A DNA stretch of 64,000 bases from Hymenobacter arizonensis (lineage in GTDB: Bacteria > Bacteroidota > Bacteroidia > Cytophagales > Hymenobacteraceae): contig NZ_FOXS01000004.1 of the NCBI RefSeq assembly GCF_900115775.1, positions 451,220 to 515,219 on the forward strand, in the 5' to 3' direction. A program made the translations under genes and the position numbers. The notes below the pieces were generated by a model. It was given only the letters and a program-made list of their open reading frames with translations, was not told the DNA's origin and did not search any database. Positions 53,511-61,643 of the stretch are shown here, one piece after another. The stretch's first letter is position 1; the number at the start of each line of letters is the position of its first letter.

Positions 53511-53819
53511 TTAAAGCAGGCAACTGGCCAAGGCTTTTTTTAAAATGTCGAGCTCCTACGCCAGCCCCTTATTCGCGGCGCGCAGGGCGTGCACTTCCGG
53601 GTCGCGGGCCACTTCCACGCTGCCCACTTCGGCCACGAGTTGGGCCTGCTGCCACCGGTAGAGCAACTTGGGGCTGATGCGCTACCGGGTACGACCCAAC
53701 TGCCGGGCCGCGGCTTGCGTGCTCCGGCTTTCCGAAGCCAAGCGCAGGTCCTCGGCCTTAAACGTCTCGTCGTATTTTCGTCGTTGGTCGGGCGACGACC
53801 CGCTCTTTTTGGCTGTCAT
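53511..53819 (-). pseudogene. IS3 orfA with two amber codons
   Basis: The frame has 103 codons from the ATG at 53817-53819: SPDQRRKYDETFKAEDLRLASESRS then AARQLG, interrupted by a TAG inside the 15-bp block at 53682-53696, then ISPKLLYRWQQA. A second TAG at 53556-53558 replaces a Gln in NKGLAQELDILKKAL. It cannot make the DNA-binding subunit. Confidence 0.8.
53682..53696 (-). repeat. 15-bp block CTACCGGGTACGACC inside orfA
   Basis: It interrupts the helix-turn-helix motif AARQLG/ISPKLLYRW in frame and brings a TAG. The same block sits in orfB of the other IS3 element at 35780-35794, in a quite different gene position. Confidence 0.8.
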
Positions 53820-53872
53820 AACAGAAGAAATATACGTCTCTCTTTTGTCCGGCATGCCTAGACCACCTCACC

Positions 53873-54139
53873 ACTGACACACGCTATGCACGCGACTCGG
53901 CGCAGTCGCGCCAGCGGCTGCATACCTCCAGCTTCTACCGGTACCTGTGCCTGAAGCCCCAACCTCAGACTTTTACTGACAGCTTACAGTACCAATTCGT
54001 TACGCAGGCCGGTATCCGATTCATCTGCCTATCAAGCAATGCTAATTTGCCAGACACCCTGATTCCCTTGGTGAGCCAGCATTTTGTAGACCCCGATTTG
54101 GAGGAGAAATTTTATGACTTACTCGGCGCTGCCAAGTAA
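53873..54139 (+). pseudogene. C-terminal fragment of a polysaccharide-cluster membrane protein (88 residues)
   Basis: An open frame with no start runs from the IS3 border to a TAA at 54137-54139: TDTRYARDSAQSRQRLHTSS, YQFVTQAGIRFICLSSNANLPDTLIPLVSQHFVDP, EEKFYDLLGAAK. The pattern of a soluble C-terminal domain on a membrane glycosyltransferase-like protein (a fixed-length helix-strand unit with IRFICLS) fits. It directly abuts the IS3 end, so the 5' part was lost or moved. It may be the other end of the gene decayed at 31640-32292. Confidence 0.55.
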
Positions 54140-54210
54140 GCTAACAGCTGCGTTAGGGGTGTCTGAGAGGCAATGAGTAGTTGAGGAAACAATCATAGGC
54201 TTAAAAAGGC

Positions 54211-54218
54211 TACCTTTG
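54211..54218 (+). promoter_or_regulatory. -7 box candidate before the STELLO-like gene
   Basis: TACCTTTG fits TAnnTTTG, 64 bp before the start codon. It is outside the pseudogene fragment, so this part of the cluster has its own promoter after the island. Confidence 0.45.
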
Positions 54219-54282
54219 CGGCGCTAAACTTTGGGCTAGCTTTCAGCTTTGCCTTTATGCTGCATTCACCAACGTTTCTTTT

Positions 54283-55281
54283 ATGCCTCAGTCCAGTATT
54301 GTCATTACCTCCATTTTTGCACCTACGGAGGCAGTTAAAAAATTTGCAAATTTATCTGATTATCAACTAGTCGTTGCCGGTGATAAAAAATCACCTACTG
54401 ACTGGAGCGAAGAAAACGTAACCTACCTCTCGGTAGCTGACCAAGAGGCCGCCGGCTTCCGGATGAGCGAAAAGCTTCCTTTCAACCACTACGGGCGCAA
54501 AATGGTGGGCTATCTACACGCTATTCGCGGTGGTGCTGAGGTAATCGTTGATACCGACGATGACAATATCCCCTACGACGGCTGGTCGTTCCCCGAAACG
54601 GAAGGGGTGTTTACCACCTCGCCGGCAAACAAAGGCTTCGTAAATATCTATAAGAACTTTACCAGCCACCACATCTGGCCCCGCGGCTATCCCCTCGACC
54701 TCATCCTCAACACTGAGCACAATCTCAAAGAGGAAGACTTAACCCAGGAAATGGCTAAGATTGGAATCTGGCAGGGCCTGGCCGATAGCGACCCCGATGT
54801 AGACGCTATCTACCGTTTAGTCGACAACACTGAGATTTTCTTCGATAAGCGCAGTCCTATCGTATTAGCCGAAGGCACCTTGTGTCCCTTCAACTCGCAG
54901 AATACTGCCGTGCGACGCGAACTTTTTCCGCTGCTTTACCTGCCGGCTTACGTTACGTTCCGCTTCACCGACATCCTGCGCGGGCTCGTTGCCCAGCCCA
55001 TTATGTGGGCTCACGGCTACCGTTTGGGCTTCACCGAAGCCACGGTAATTCAAGTGCGCAACCCGCACGACTACGTTAAGGATTTCGAATCGGAAATTCC
55101 CTGCTACCTGCACCCCAACCGGGTTATCGCAGCAGTTTCCCGGGCCATCAGCCCTTCCAATACGGTGAGCGAGAACTTGCGCCTGGCTTATGCTGAATTG
55201 GCCAAAGAGGACATTGTATCGGCGCAGGAAATAGAGCTCCTGGACCTCTGGCTTGCTGACATCGCGACTCTTACCAAGTAA
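54283..55281 (+). CDS. STELLO/DUF288-type glycosyltransferase
   Basis: The protein has 332 residues. It begins MPQSSIVITSIFAPTEAVKKF and contains VVAGDKKSP, LPFNHYGRKMVGYLHAI near 65 and EVIVDTDDDNIPYDGW near 87, with a DxDD metal and nucleotide-sugar motif, the mark of the STELLO (DUF288) glycosyltransferase family; the C-terminal half has GTLCPFNSQNTAVRRELFPLLYLP near 198. STELLO proteins are known from plant cellulose synthesis, and bacterial homologues occur in polysaccharide clusters. The donor sugar is unknown. A family 2 transferase follows 13 bp downstream. Confidence 0.85.
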   Translation: MPQSSIVITSIFAPTEAVKKFANLSDYQLVVAGDKKSPTDWSEENVTYLSVADQEAAGFRMSEKLPFNHYGRKMVGYLHAIRGGAEVIVDTDDDNIPYDGWSFPETEGVFTTSPANKGFVNIYKNFTSHHIWPRGYPLDLILNTEHNLKEEDLTQEMAKIGIWQGLADSDPDVDAIYRLVDNTEIFFDKRSPIVLAEGTLCPFNSQNTAVRRELFPLLYLPAYVTFRFTDILRGLVAQPIMWAHGYRLGFTEATVIQVRNPHDYVKDFESEIPCYLHPNRVIAAVSRAISPSNTVSENLRLAYAELAKEDIVSAQEIELLDLWLADIATLTK

Positions 55282-55294
55282 GGTGGCTATACCC

Positions 55295-56272
55295 ATGCAG
55301 GAATTCCCTTCTGTCTCTGTTGTCATTCCGTCTTGGAACCAAGGCCGCTTTATCGACCGGACGCTGCTCAGCATTCTCAAACAGGACTACCCCGGTACCA
55401 TAGAAATCATTGTGTCCGATGGAGGTTCGACTGATGAAACTGTTGAAGTACTTAAAAAGTACAACGACCGGCTTATCTGGTGGTCTGCCCGAGACAAAGG
55501 ATTTGTGGATGCTGTGACCAAAGGAGTAGCGCGGGCAACTGGCGAAATTCTAGCCATTCAGAGCTCCGACGACTACTACCTGCCCGGAGCTTTTCGGGCC
55601 ATGGCAGCGGCATTTCAGGAGTATCCCAACGCTAGCTTTATCTCCGGTGGTGAATACGCCATCGACTTGTCCGGCAATGTGATGAGTAGCAGCAGCCCGC
55701 GGGGTGAAATCACCCCGCGCAGTATTCTGTTTCAAAGCATTCCGCCCCAGCACGCCACGTTCGTCAAGCTCCGTTACTTTGAGGAAACGGGAGGCATGCG
55801 GCGCGAGGTAGACATGTGCGCCGACATCGACCAGTGGTACCGTGTGGCCCACCTGGCCCCCGGGCATTACATCCCCGACATGCTGGCCGTGTACCAGCTG
55901 CACCCAGACCAGCGGACTGCTACCAGCGACAAGTGGTTTCCCAACCTCGTGAAGATGGTAGAGCTCTGCGAGCAGGAGCCCCGCTACGGCCAGAAGTTCC
56001 GCCTCACTGACGAAGAGCGCCGCAACCTGTACACGTACTGGGAAATAAACTGGACGGGCAAGCGGGACATGTCGTTGGCACGTCCCATTGCCTTCTCCAA
56101 GCTGCTTGGCCTGCTGAGTTACAGCCCCCGGACCCGCCGCATGATACTTGGTACCAGCATTAACCCGGTACTGAAAAAGCTGGTGCCAGCTGGCGTGGTC
56201 GATGCGCTACGGCCAGCTACTGCAGCAGCCAGTCTCTATGCCAAACCTAATCTAGATTGGTGGAAAGTCTAG
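55295..56272 (+). CDS. Family 2 glycosyltransferase
   Basis: The protein has 325 residues from the ATG at 55295, 13 bp after the previous stop; an earlier in-frame start would overlap that gene. The GT-A domain has SVVIPSWNQGRFIDRTLLSILKQDYPGTIEIIVSDGGSTDETVEVL, ILAIQSSDDYYLPGAFRAM near 90 (DD metal site) and FIDQWYRVAHL-like residues near 180. There are no membrane helices, so it is a cytoplasmic-face transferase that builds the repeat unit. The acceptor is unknown. Confidence 0.9.
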   Translation: MQEFPSVSVVIPSWNQGRFIDRTLLSILKQDYPGTIEIIVSDGGSTDETVEVLKKYNDRLIWWSARDKGFVDAVTKGVARATGEILAIQSSDDYYLPGAFRAMAAAFQEYPNASFISGGEYAIDLSGNVMSSSSPRGEITPRSILFQSIPPQHATFVKLRYFEETGGMRREVDMCADIDQWYRVAHLAPGHYIPDMLAVYQLHPDQRTATSDKWFPNLVKMVELCEQEPRYGQKFRLTDEERRNLYTYWEINWTGKRDMSLARPIAFSKLLGLLSYSPRTRRMILGTSINPVLKKLVPAGVVDALRPATAAASLYAKPNLDWWKV

Positions 56273-56441
56273 GGGCCATATGACCGGCCAAATGGCGTGC
56301 TCTGCCTGTAGGGCCAGGGACCTGCGTAGTCAACAACGCTCTTGACTACGCAAAACAGTCCACAGTCTGACAAATGCTTAGCTGCCGCTGAAACCTATCA
56401 TTTTATAATTCATTTGACTACCAGCGAATCCTCGCGTTACT

Positions 56442-57368
56442 ATGGAAAAAAACGCTAAAATCTATATTGCCGGACACCGTGGAATGGTGGGCTCGGCCAT
56501 GATGCGTCGCATGCAGAAGGCGGGCTTTACCAATTTCATAACCCGGATATCCAGCGAACTCGACTTGCGCAACCAACAGGCCGTAGCTAATTTTTTCGTT
56601 CAGGAAAAGCCCGACTATGTGGTACTCGCTGCCGCCAAAGTAGGTGGCATCAATGCCAATAACGTTTATCGGGGAGAGTTTCTCTACGATAACCTCATGA
56701 TTCAGAACAACATCGTGCACCATTCTTACCTGAATGATGTGAAGAAGCTTTTGTTTCTGGGTTCCTCGTGCATTTATCCCAAAATGGCGCCACAACCGTT
56801 GCAAGAAACCTCCTTGCTCACCGGAGAGCTGGAAAGCACCAACGAGCCCTATGCCATTGCCAAGATTGCCGGTATCAAGCTCTGCGATGCCTACCGGAGC
56901 CAGTACGGCTGCAACTACATCTCGGCCATGCCCACCAACCTCTACGGGCCGCACGATAACTACGACCTCAAGAACTCGCACGTGCTGCCTGCTCTCATCC
57001 GGAAGTTCCACGAAGCTAAGCTGGCTGGCACCCCCGAAGTAGAAGTATGGGGTACCGGCACGCCACGCCGCGAATTTCTGCATGTCGACGACTTAGCCGA
57101 TGCTTGCTACTGGCTGCTTGAGAATTACAACGAGCCAGGCCTAGTGAACGTGGGCACGGGCGAAGACCTCAGCATTCGGGAACTGGCTGAGCTTGTGCAG
57201 CGCATTGTAGGTCACGAAGGCAGCATCCGCTTTAACACTGACTATCCCGATGGTACTCCACGCAAACTTATGGACGTGAGTAAGTTGGCCAGCTATGGCT
57301 GGAAGGCTACCATCGGACTCGAAGAAGGCATTGCAGAAGTCTATAGCGGTGCCTTTGAAGTGGCTTAA
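56442..57368 (+). CDS. fcl: GDP-L-fucose synthase
   Basis: The protein has 308 residues. GHRGMVGSAMMRRM binds NADP, AAAKVGGINANN near 65 and GSSCIYPKMAPQPLQE near 107 are family marks, and YAIAKIAGIKLC near 137 carries the catalytic Tyr and Lys; REFLHVDDLADA follows near 208. It turns GDP-4-keto-6-deoxymannose into GDP-L-fucose. The gene for the preceding enzyme, GDP-mannose 4,6-dehydratase, is not in the window. It sits 169 bp after the transferase and before the exporter genes. Confidence 0.93.
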   Translation: MEKNAKIYIAGHRGMVGSAMMRRMQKAGFTNFITRISSELDLRNQQAVANFFVQEKPDYVVLAAAKVGGINANNVYRGEFLYDNLMIQNNIVHHSYLNDVKKLLFLGSSCIYPKMAPQPLQETSLLTGELESTNEPYAIAKIAGIKLCDAYRSQYGCNYISAMPTNLYGPHDNYDLKNSHVLPALIRKFHEAKLAGTPEVEVWGTGTPRREFLHVDDLADACYWLLENYNEPGLVNVGTGEDLSIRELAELVQRIVGHEGSIRFNTDYPDGTPRKLMDVSKLASYGWKATIGLEEGIAEVYSGAFEVA

Positions 57369-57438
57369 TCGAACTGGACTAGCGGCTTGAAATGAAGTCA
57401 GAGCCGATTGGTAGCCCGTCAAATGGCGGATTGTACGC

Positions 57439-57446
57439 TATCTTTG
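57439..57446 (+). promoter_or_regulatory. -7 box candidate before the exporter genes
   Basis: TATCTTTG fits TAnnTTTG, 50 bp before the TTG start and 110 bp before the alternative GTG of the permease gene. It would start an operon through the CDP-sugar genes. Confidence 0.42.
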
Positions 57447-57495
57447 CTATTGCTCTTCATCTAAAAGCACAATCTTCGATTAATCGTTAGTTAGG

Positions 57496-58455
57496 TTGTG
57501 TGGTGAACATTGCTACACAGGGCAACCCTTATATAATACTGTTATTCAACATATTGTGCAACACATAGAAGTTTTAAGACAACCTAAGCCGATAGTTGTT
57601 TCCCCCTCGAATAACAATGAGTGGACGGAAGTTATCGAGCCGCGCACCAACCTTCTCGACTTACGCCTCGGCGACGTGTGGCGCTACCGCGACCTAGTGA
57701 TGATGTTTGTGCGGCGCGACTTTATTTCCACCTATAAGCAGACTGTACTAGGCCCCATCTGGTTTTTTATTCAGCCACTGCTCACCACACTCACGTTCAT
57801 CATCATCTTCGGCCAAGTAGCTAAGCTTTCGACCGACGGACTCCCACAAATCGTGTTTTACCTCGCCGGAGTTACAGTATGGAATTACTTCTCCCAAACT
57901 CTGACGGCTATTTCCACGGTTTTTGTGACAAATGCCGCCATTTTCGGTAAGGTCTATTTTCCCCGACTTACCATGCCTGTATCCATCGTTCTGGCTAATA
58001 TAGTTCGGTTTCTTATCCAATTTGGGCTATTTCTGGGTGTCTGGCTCTATTACATATTGCGCGGCGATAGCACTATTAACCCCAACTGGCTGATTGTACT
58101 GACCCCTGTGTTGTTAGCGATGATGGGCCTGATGTCTTTGGGGTTGGGCATGATATTCAGCTCGCTTACCACCAAGTACCGCGACCTGTCGATGCTACTT
58201 ACTTTTGGTGTGCAACTGCTGATGTACGCCACGCCCGTCATCTATCCGCTTTCCAGCATTCCAGAGGAATATAGGTGGCTTGTTCTGGCCAATCCAATGA
58301 GTTCCATCGTGGAAACTTTCCGGTATGCTTTCCTTGGCTCCGGCTCTTTCAACTGGGTGTATTTGGGCTATAGTGCCCTTTTTACAGTTGTAATTCTACT
58401 TGCCGGAACCATTATTTTCAATAAAGTTGAGAAAAGCTTTACCGACACGGTGTAA
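57496..58455 (+). CDS. wzm: ABC exporter permease for surface polysaccharide
   Basis: The protein has up to 319 residues. The start is uncertain: TTG at 57496 gives an odd first 20 residues, and a GTG at 57556 is an alternative with 299 residues. From RTNLLDLRLGDVWRYRDLVMMFVRRDFISTYKQTVLGPIWFFIQPLL on it is a clear Wzm/ABC-2 permease with six membrane helices and the STKYRDLSMLLTFGVQLLMYATPVIYP signature near 230. It moves lipid-linked polysaccharide across the inner membrane with Wzt. GC falls sharply from here to about 62.7 kb. Confidence 0.9.
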   Translation: MCGEHCYTGQPLYNTVIQHIVQHIEVLRQPKPIVVSPSNNNEWTEVIEPRTNLLDLRLGDVWRYRDLVMMFVRRDFISTYKQTVLGPIWFFIQPLLTTLTFIIIFGQVAKLSTDGLPQIVFYLAGVTVWNYFSQTLTAISTVFVTNAAIFGKVYFPRLTMPVSIVLANIVRFLIQFGLFLGVWLYYILRGDSTINPNWLIVLTPVLLAMMGLMSLGLGMIFSSLTTKYRDLSMLLTFGVQLLMYATPVIYPLSSIPEEYRWLVLANPMSSIVETFRYAFLGSGSFNWVYLGYSALFTVVILLAGTIIFNKVEKSFTDTV

Positions 58456-58485
58456 GGCTTTTGCCAGAATAGAATTCATTTATAT

Positions 58486-59793
58486 ATGAGTAATATTGCG
58501 ATAAGAGTAGAAAACCTTGGCAAACAATACCGATTAGGCGAAATCGGTACCGGTACTCTCAGTCACGACCTGAACCGTTGGTGGGCACGTATGCGTGGCA
58601 AAGAAGACCCCTTTGCAAAAATTGGCGAAGCCAACGACCGTACAACCAAAGGCAACAGCGAATATGTCTGGGCCTTAAAAGATGTCAACTTCGACGTAAA
58701 AGCCGGTGAAGTGCTAGGCATTATCGGTCGCAATGGTGCTGGCAAATCCACACTGCTGAAAATCCTTTCTAAAGTGACGGCCCCCACCACGGGCCGCATC
58801 AAGGTAAATGGTCGCATTGCCTCCCTATTAGAAGTAGGCACTGGCTTTCACCCTGAACTAACCGGACGTGAGAATATTTACCTAAACGGAGCAATTTTGG
58901 GCATGTCGAAGAGCGAAATCAATCGCAAATTCGACGAAATCGTGGATTTTTCGGGTGTTGAGCGCTACATCGATACGCCTGTTAAGCGATATTCATCGGG
59001 TATGTACGTGCGGCTGGCATTCGCTGTATCAGCCTTTTTGGAGCCAGAAATTTTGATTGTGGATGAAGTGCTGGCCGTAGGCGACGCTGAGTTTCAGAAG
59101 AAGTGCCTGGGGCGGATGAAGGACGTTAGTACTAACGATGGCCGAACTATCCTTTTTGTCAGCCATAACATGGCGGCTGTCTCAACCTTATGCTCTACTA
59201 GTGTATTGATGCAGCATGGAACGGTGCTGGACCACGGCGATACCAAAAACATAATTGAGCAGTATATATCCATTGGCCGGACGTCGAATGGTGAGGTCTG
59301 GGAAGATGATATCAAGTGCACGTTAACTAATCCGAACCTGAAATTCAAAAAGGTTTCGCTAATGGGTAAAAACGGTCCTTCCAACAGCTTTGGCTTAGAC
59401 GAGGATATAGTTTGTCAGATTGATTATGAGGTAGTGAGTGACAGTACCACAGTAGTGCCTAGTATTCACTTACTCAACAACTATGGAGAGTGTATTCTGG
59501 CTTCATTTAATGCTACTTCGGTTAGTCTGATACCAGACCCATATTTTGATAAGGTATTGCCTAAGGGCCAATATCGGGTTCAATGCACTATTCCTCGATA
59601 TTTCTTAAATGATACGCAATACACGATTAGTGCATTTATTGCTAATGATATCTCTTTTCATAACATGACGTCGGCTGAGGAAGTTATCTCCTTTGAAGTG
59701 AATGAAACCGGTGCCATGCGGCAAGAGCATATCGGTACTTGGATTGGACAGATACGACCGCGCCTGGAATGGAAAACCACCAAAGAATTGTAG
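58486..59793 (+). CDS. wzt: ABC exporter ATPase with C-terminal glycan-binding domain
   Basis: The protein has 435 residues. The ATPase has Walker A GRNGAGKST near 86, the ABC signature VKRYSSGMYVRLAFAVS near 167 and Walker B EPEILIVDEVLAVGD near 190. Residues about 270-435 are a beta-sandwich like the Wzt C-terminal domain, which in O-antigen exporters recognises the capped end of the chain. It powers export through the Wzm permease 30 bp upstream. The presence of the C-terminal domain suggests a chain that carries a terminal modification. Confidence 0.92.
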   Translation: MSNIAIRVENLGKQYRLGEIGTGTLSHDLNRWWARMRGKEDPFAKIGEANDRTTKGNSEYVWALKDVNFDVKAGEVLGIIGRNGAGKSTLLKILSKVTAPTTGRIKVNGRIASLLEVGTGFHPELTGRENIYLNGAILGMSKSEINRKFDEIVDFSGVERYIDTPVKRYSSGMYVRLAFAVSAFLEPEILIVDEVLAVGDAEFQKKCLGRMKDVSTNDGRTILFVSHNMAAVSTLCSTSVLMQHGTVLDHGDTKNIIEQYISIGRTSNGEVWEDDIKCTLTNPNLKFKKVSLMGKNGPSNSFGLDEDIVCQIDYEVVSDSTTVVPSIHLLNNYGECILASFNATSVSLIPDPYFDKVLPKGQYRVQCTIPRYFLNDTQYTISAFIANDISFHNMTSAEEVISFEVNETGAMRQEHIGTWIGQIRPRLEWKTTKEL

Positions 59794-59797
59794 AGAA

Positions 59798-60568
59798 ATG
59801 AAAGTCGTAATTCTAGCTGGAGGCTTAGGAACCCGCTTATCCGAAGAAACCGTACTCAAGCCTAAGCCAATGGTGGAAATTGGTGATATGCCAATTTTGT
59901 GGCACATCATGAAAATATATTCTTCGCACGGGTTTAATGATTTTGTAATTTGCCTAGGTTATAAAGGCTACGTTATCAAGGAGTACTTTGCTAATTATTT
60001 CCTTCATAAATCTGACGTAACTATCAATCTCAAGGAGAATTCTTTGAAGGTACATGATAGCTACGCTGAGCCTTGGAATATTACGCTGGTAGATACTGGT
60101 TTAGAAACTATGACCGGTGGCCGGATTAAGAAAGTAGCCCGGCATCTTGGCAACGAACCCTTCCTGTTGACCTATGGCGATGGTGTTTCAGACGTCGATG
60201 TAACGGCGCTTGTGGCCTTTCACAAAAAGCAGGGTAAGCTTTGCACGGTTACCGCTGTACAGCCGAGCGGCCGGTTTGGCGCTATAAATATGACTGATCA
60301 AGAAACAGTAAATTCTTTCACCGAAAAGCCGAAAGGCGACGGGGCATGGATTAATGGAGGCTTTTTCGTCTGCGAGCCTGAGGTGATTGAATACATTGCA
60401 GATGATGCCACTATCTGGGAGCGGGAGCCCATGGAACAGCTTGCGACTGATGGGCAGATGGGGGCCTACAAGCACTCCGCTTTTTGGAAACCAATGGATA
60501 CCCTCCGCGATAAAATAGAACTGGATAAGGAATGGCGTGCTAACACTGCAAAATGGAAAACATGGTAG
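59798..60568 (+). CDS. rfbF: Glucose-1-phosphate cytidylyltransferase
   Basis: The protein has 256 residues from the ATG at 59798, 4 bp after the wzt stop; a longer frame overlaps wzt. The N-terminus MKVVILAGGLGTRLSEETVLKPKPMVEIGDMPILWHIMKIY is the sugar nucleotidyltransferase signature, and YGDGVSDVDVTALVAFH near 126 and PSGRFGAINM near 155 are typical of the CTP-using RfbF group. It makes CDP-glucose from glucose 1-phosphate and CTP, the entry to CDP-dideoxyhexoses. The next genes use its product. Confidence 0.93.
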   Translation: MKVVILAGGLGTRLSEETVLKPKPMVEIGDMPILWHIMKIYSSHGFNDFVICLGYKGYVIKEYFANYFLHKSDVTINLKENSLKVHDSYAEPWNITLVDTGLETMTGGRIKKVARHLGNEPFLLTYGDGVSDVDVTALVAFHKKQGKLCTVTAVQPSGRFGAINMTDQETVNSFTEKPKGDGAWINGGFFVCEPEVIEYIADDATIWEREPMEQLATDGQMGAYKHSAFWKPMDTLRDKIELDKEWRANTAKWKTW

Positions 60569-60569
60569 T

Positions 60570-61643
60570 ATGAACCTGAAATCAGTTTACGAAAATAAAA
60601 AGGTATTCTTGACTGGACACACAGGCTTCAAAGGTGCTTGGCTATTGCAATGGCTGCACTTATTGGGAGCTCAGGTGAAAGGTTATGCTCTTGCGCCCCA
60701 GCATTCCGACGACTTATATAACTTGATTGAAGGTGATAAGCTATGTGAATCTGTAATTCATGATTTGCGTGATGCTGCTAAGCTGGAAGCGGAAGTTCTG
60801 GCCTTTCAGCCCGACTTTATTTTCCACTTGGCGGCCCAGCCGCTAGTTCGTCTTTCTTACGAAATCCCTGCTGAGACCTTTACAGTTAACGCTATCGGTA
60901 CGGCCAATGTGTTGGATGCCGTGCGCAAGCTTGCTAAGCCATGTGTTGTAGTATTAATTACAACCGATAAGGTATACGAGAATAAGGAATGGGTATTTCC
61001 CTACCGAGAAACTGACCGATTGGGTGGCTATGACCCTTACAGTGCCAGTAAAGCTTGTGCTGAAATCATTATTCGCTCTTACACGCAGTCCTTTTTCAAT
61101 CCCGCCGCATTTGAGCAGCACCAGAAGAGTATTGCCAGCGCCCGCGCTGGCAATGTGATAGGAGGGGGCGACTGGGCCAAGGACCGAATTATCCCTGATA
61201 TTGTTCGTGCATTGGATGCTGGCTGCGCAGTAGTCGTTCGCAATCCCCAGGCCGTGCGGCCGTGGCAACACGTGTTAGAGCCTGTTGGTGGCTACCTGCT
61301 ACTGGGCGCAAAGATGGCTGCTACGCCCGCAGAACAAGATGGTGCTTGGAACTTTGGCCCTTATGCCGAAGATAACCGCACCGTGGGCGATTTGGTACAA
61401 ACAGCCCTTAATATTTGGGGTAGCGGTAGTTATGAGTCTCCGCAGCTAGCTAATCAGCCCCATGAAGCAGGTTTACTCAAACTCGATATTAGTAAGGCTA
61501 CCAATCTATTGGGCTGGTTACCGAAATACAAAGCTGCTGAAGCTATTTCTTTAACCATTAATTGGTATAAGGAATTCTTTACCAAGCGGGAAAATATTGC
61601 AGATTATACAATTGGTACCATTCGAAACTACGCTAAACTATGA
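60570..61643 (+). CDS. rfbG: CDP-glucose 4,6-dehydratase
   Basis: The protein has 357 residues from the ATG at 60570, one base after the rfbF stop. GHTGFKGAWLLQWLHLLG binds NAD, FIFHLAAQPLVRLSYEIP near 88 and ITTDKVYENKEW near 129 are family marks, YDPYSASKACAE near 152 holds the catalytic Tyr and Lys, and RPWQHVLEPVGGYLLL near 229 is typical of RfbG. It converts CDP-glucose to CDP-4-keto-6-deoxyglucose, the RfbH substrate. It overlaps the next gene by ATGA. Confidence 0.93.
   Translation: MNLKSVYENKKVFLTGHTGFKGAWLLQWLHLLGAQVKGYALAPQHSDDLYNLIEGDKLCESVIHDLRDAAKLEAEVLAFQPDFIFHLAAQPLVRLSYEIPAETFTVNAIGTANVLDAVRKLAKPCVVVLITTDKVYENKEWVFPYRETDRLGGYDPYSASKACAEIIIRSYTQSFFNPAAFEQHQKSIASARAGNVIGGGDWAKDRIIPDIVRALDAGCAVVVRNPQAVRPWQHVLEPVGGYLLLGAKMAATPAEQDGAWNFGPYAEDNRTVGDLVQTALNIWGSGSYESPQLANQPHEAGLLKLDISKATNLLGWLPKYKAAEAISLTINWYKEFFTKRENIADYTIGTIRNYAKL

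Larger units (their letters stand above)
52592..53870 (-). mobile_element. IS3-family insertion sequence, inactive, right border of the island
   Basis: The ends TGAGATGGTCTAGCTAAGCCGGACAAAA (52592-52619) and the complement of TGAGGTGGTCTAGGCATGCCGGACAAAA (53843-53870) form an imperfect 28-bp inverted repeat. It carries orfA and orfB on the minus strand. The ends share TGAGGTGGTC with the IS3 element at 34738-36020. No target duplication is visible. Confidence 0.85.
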
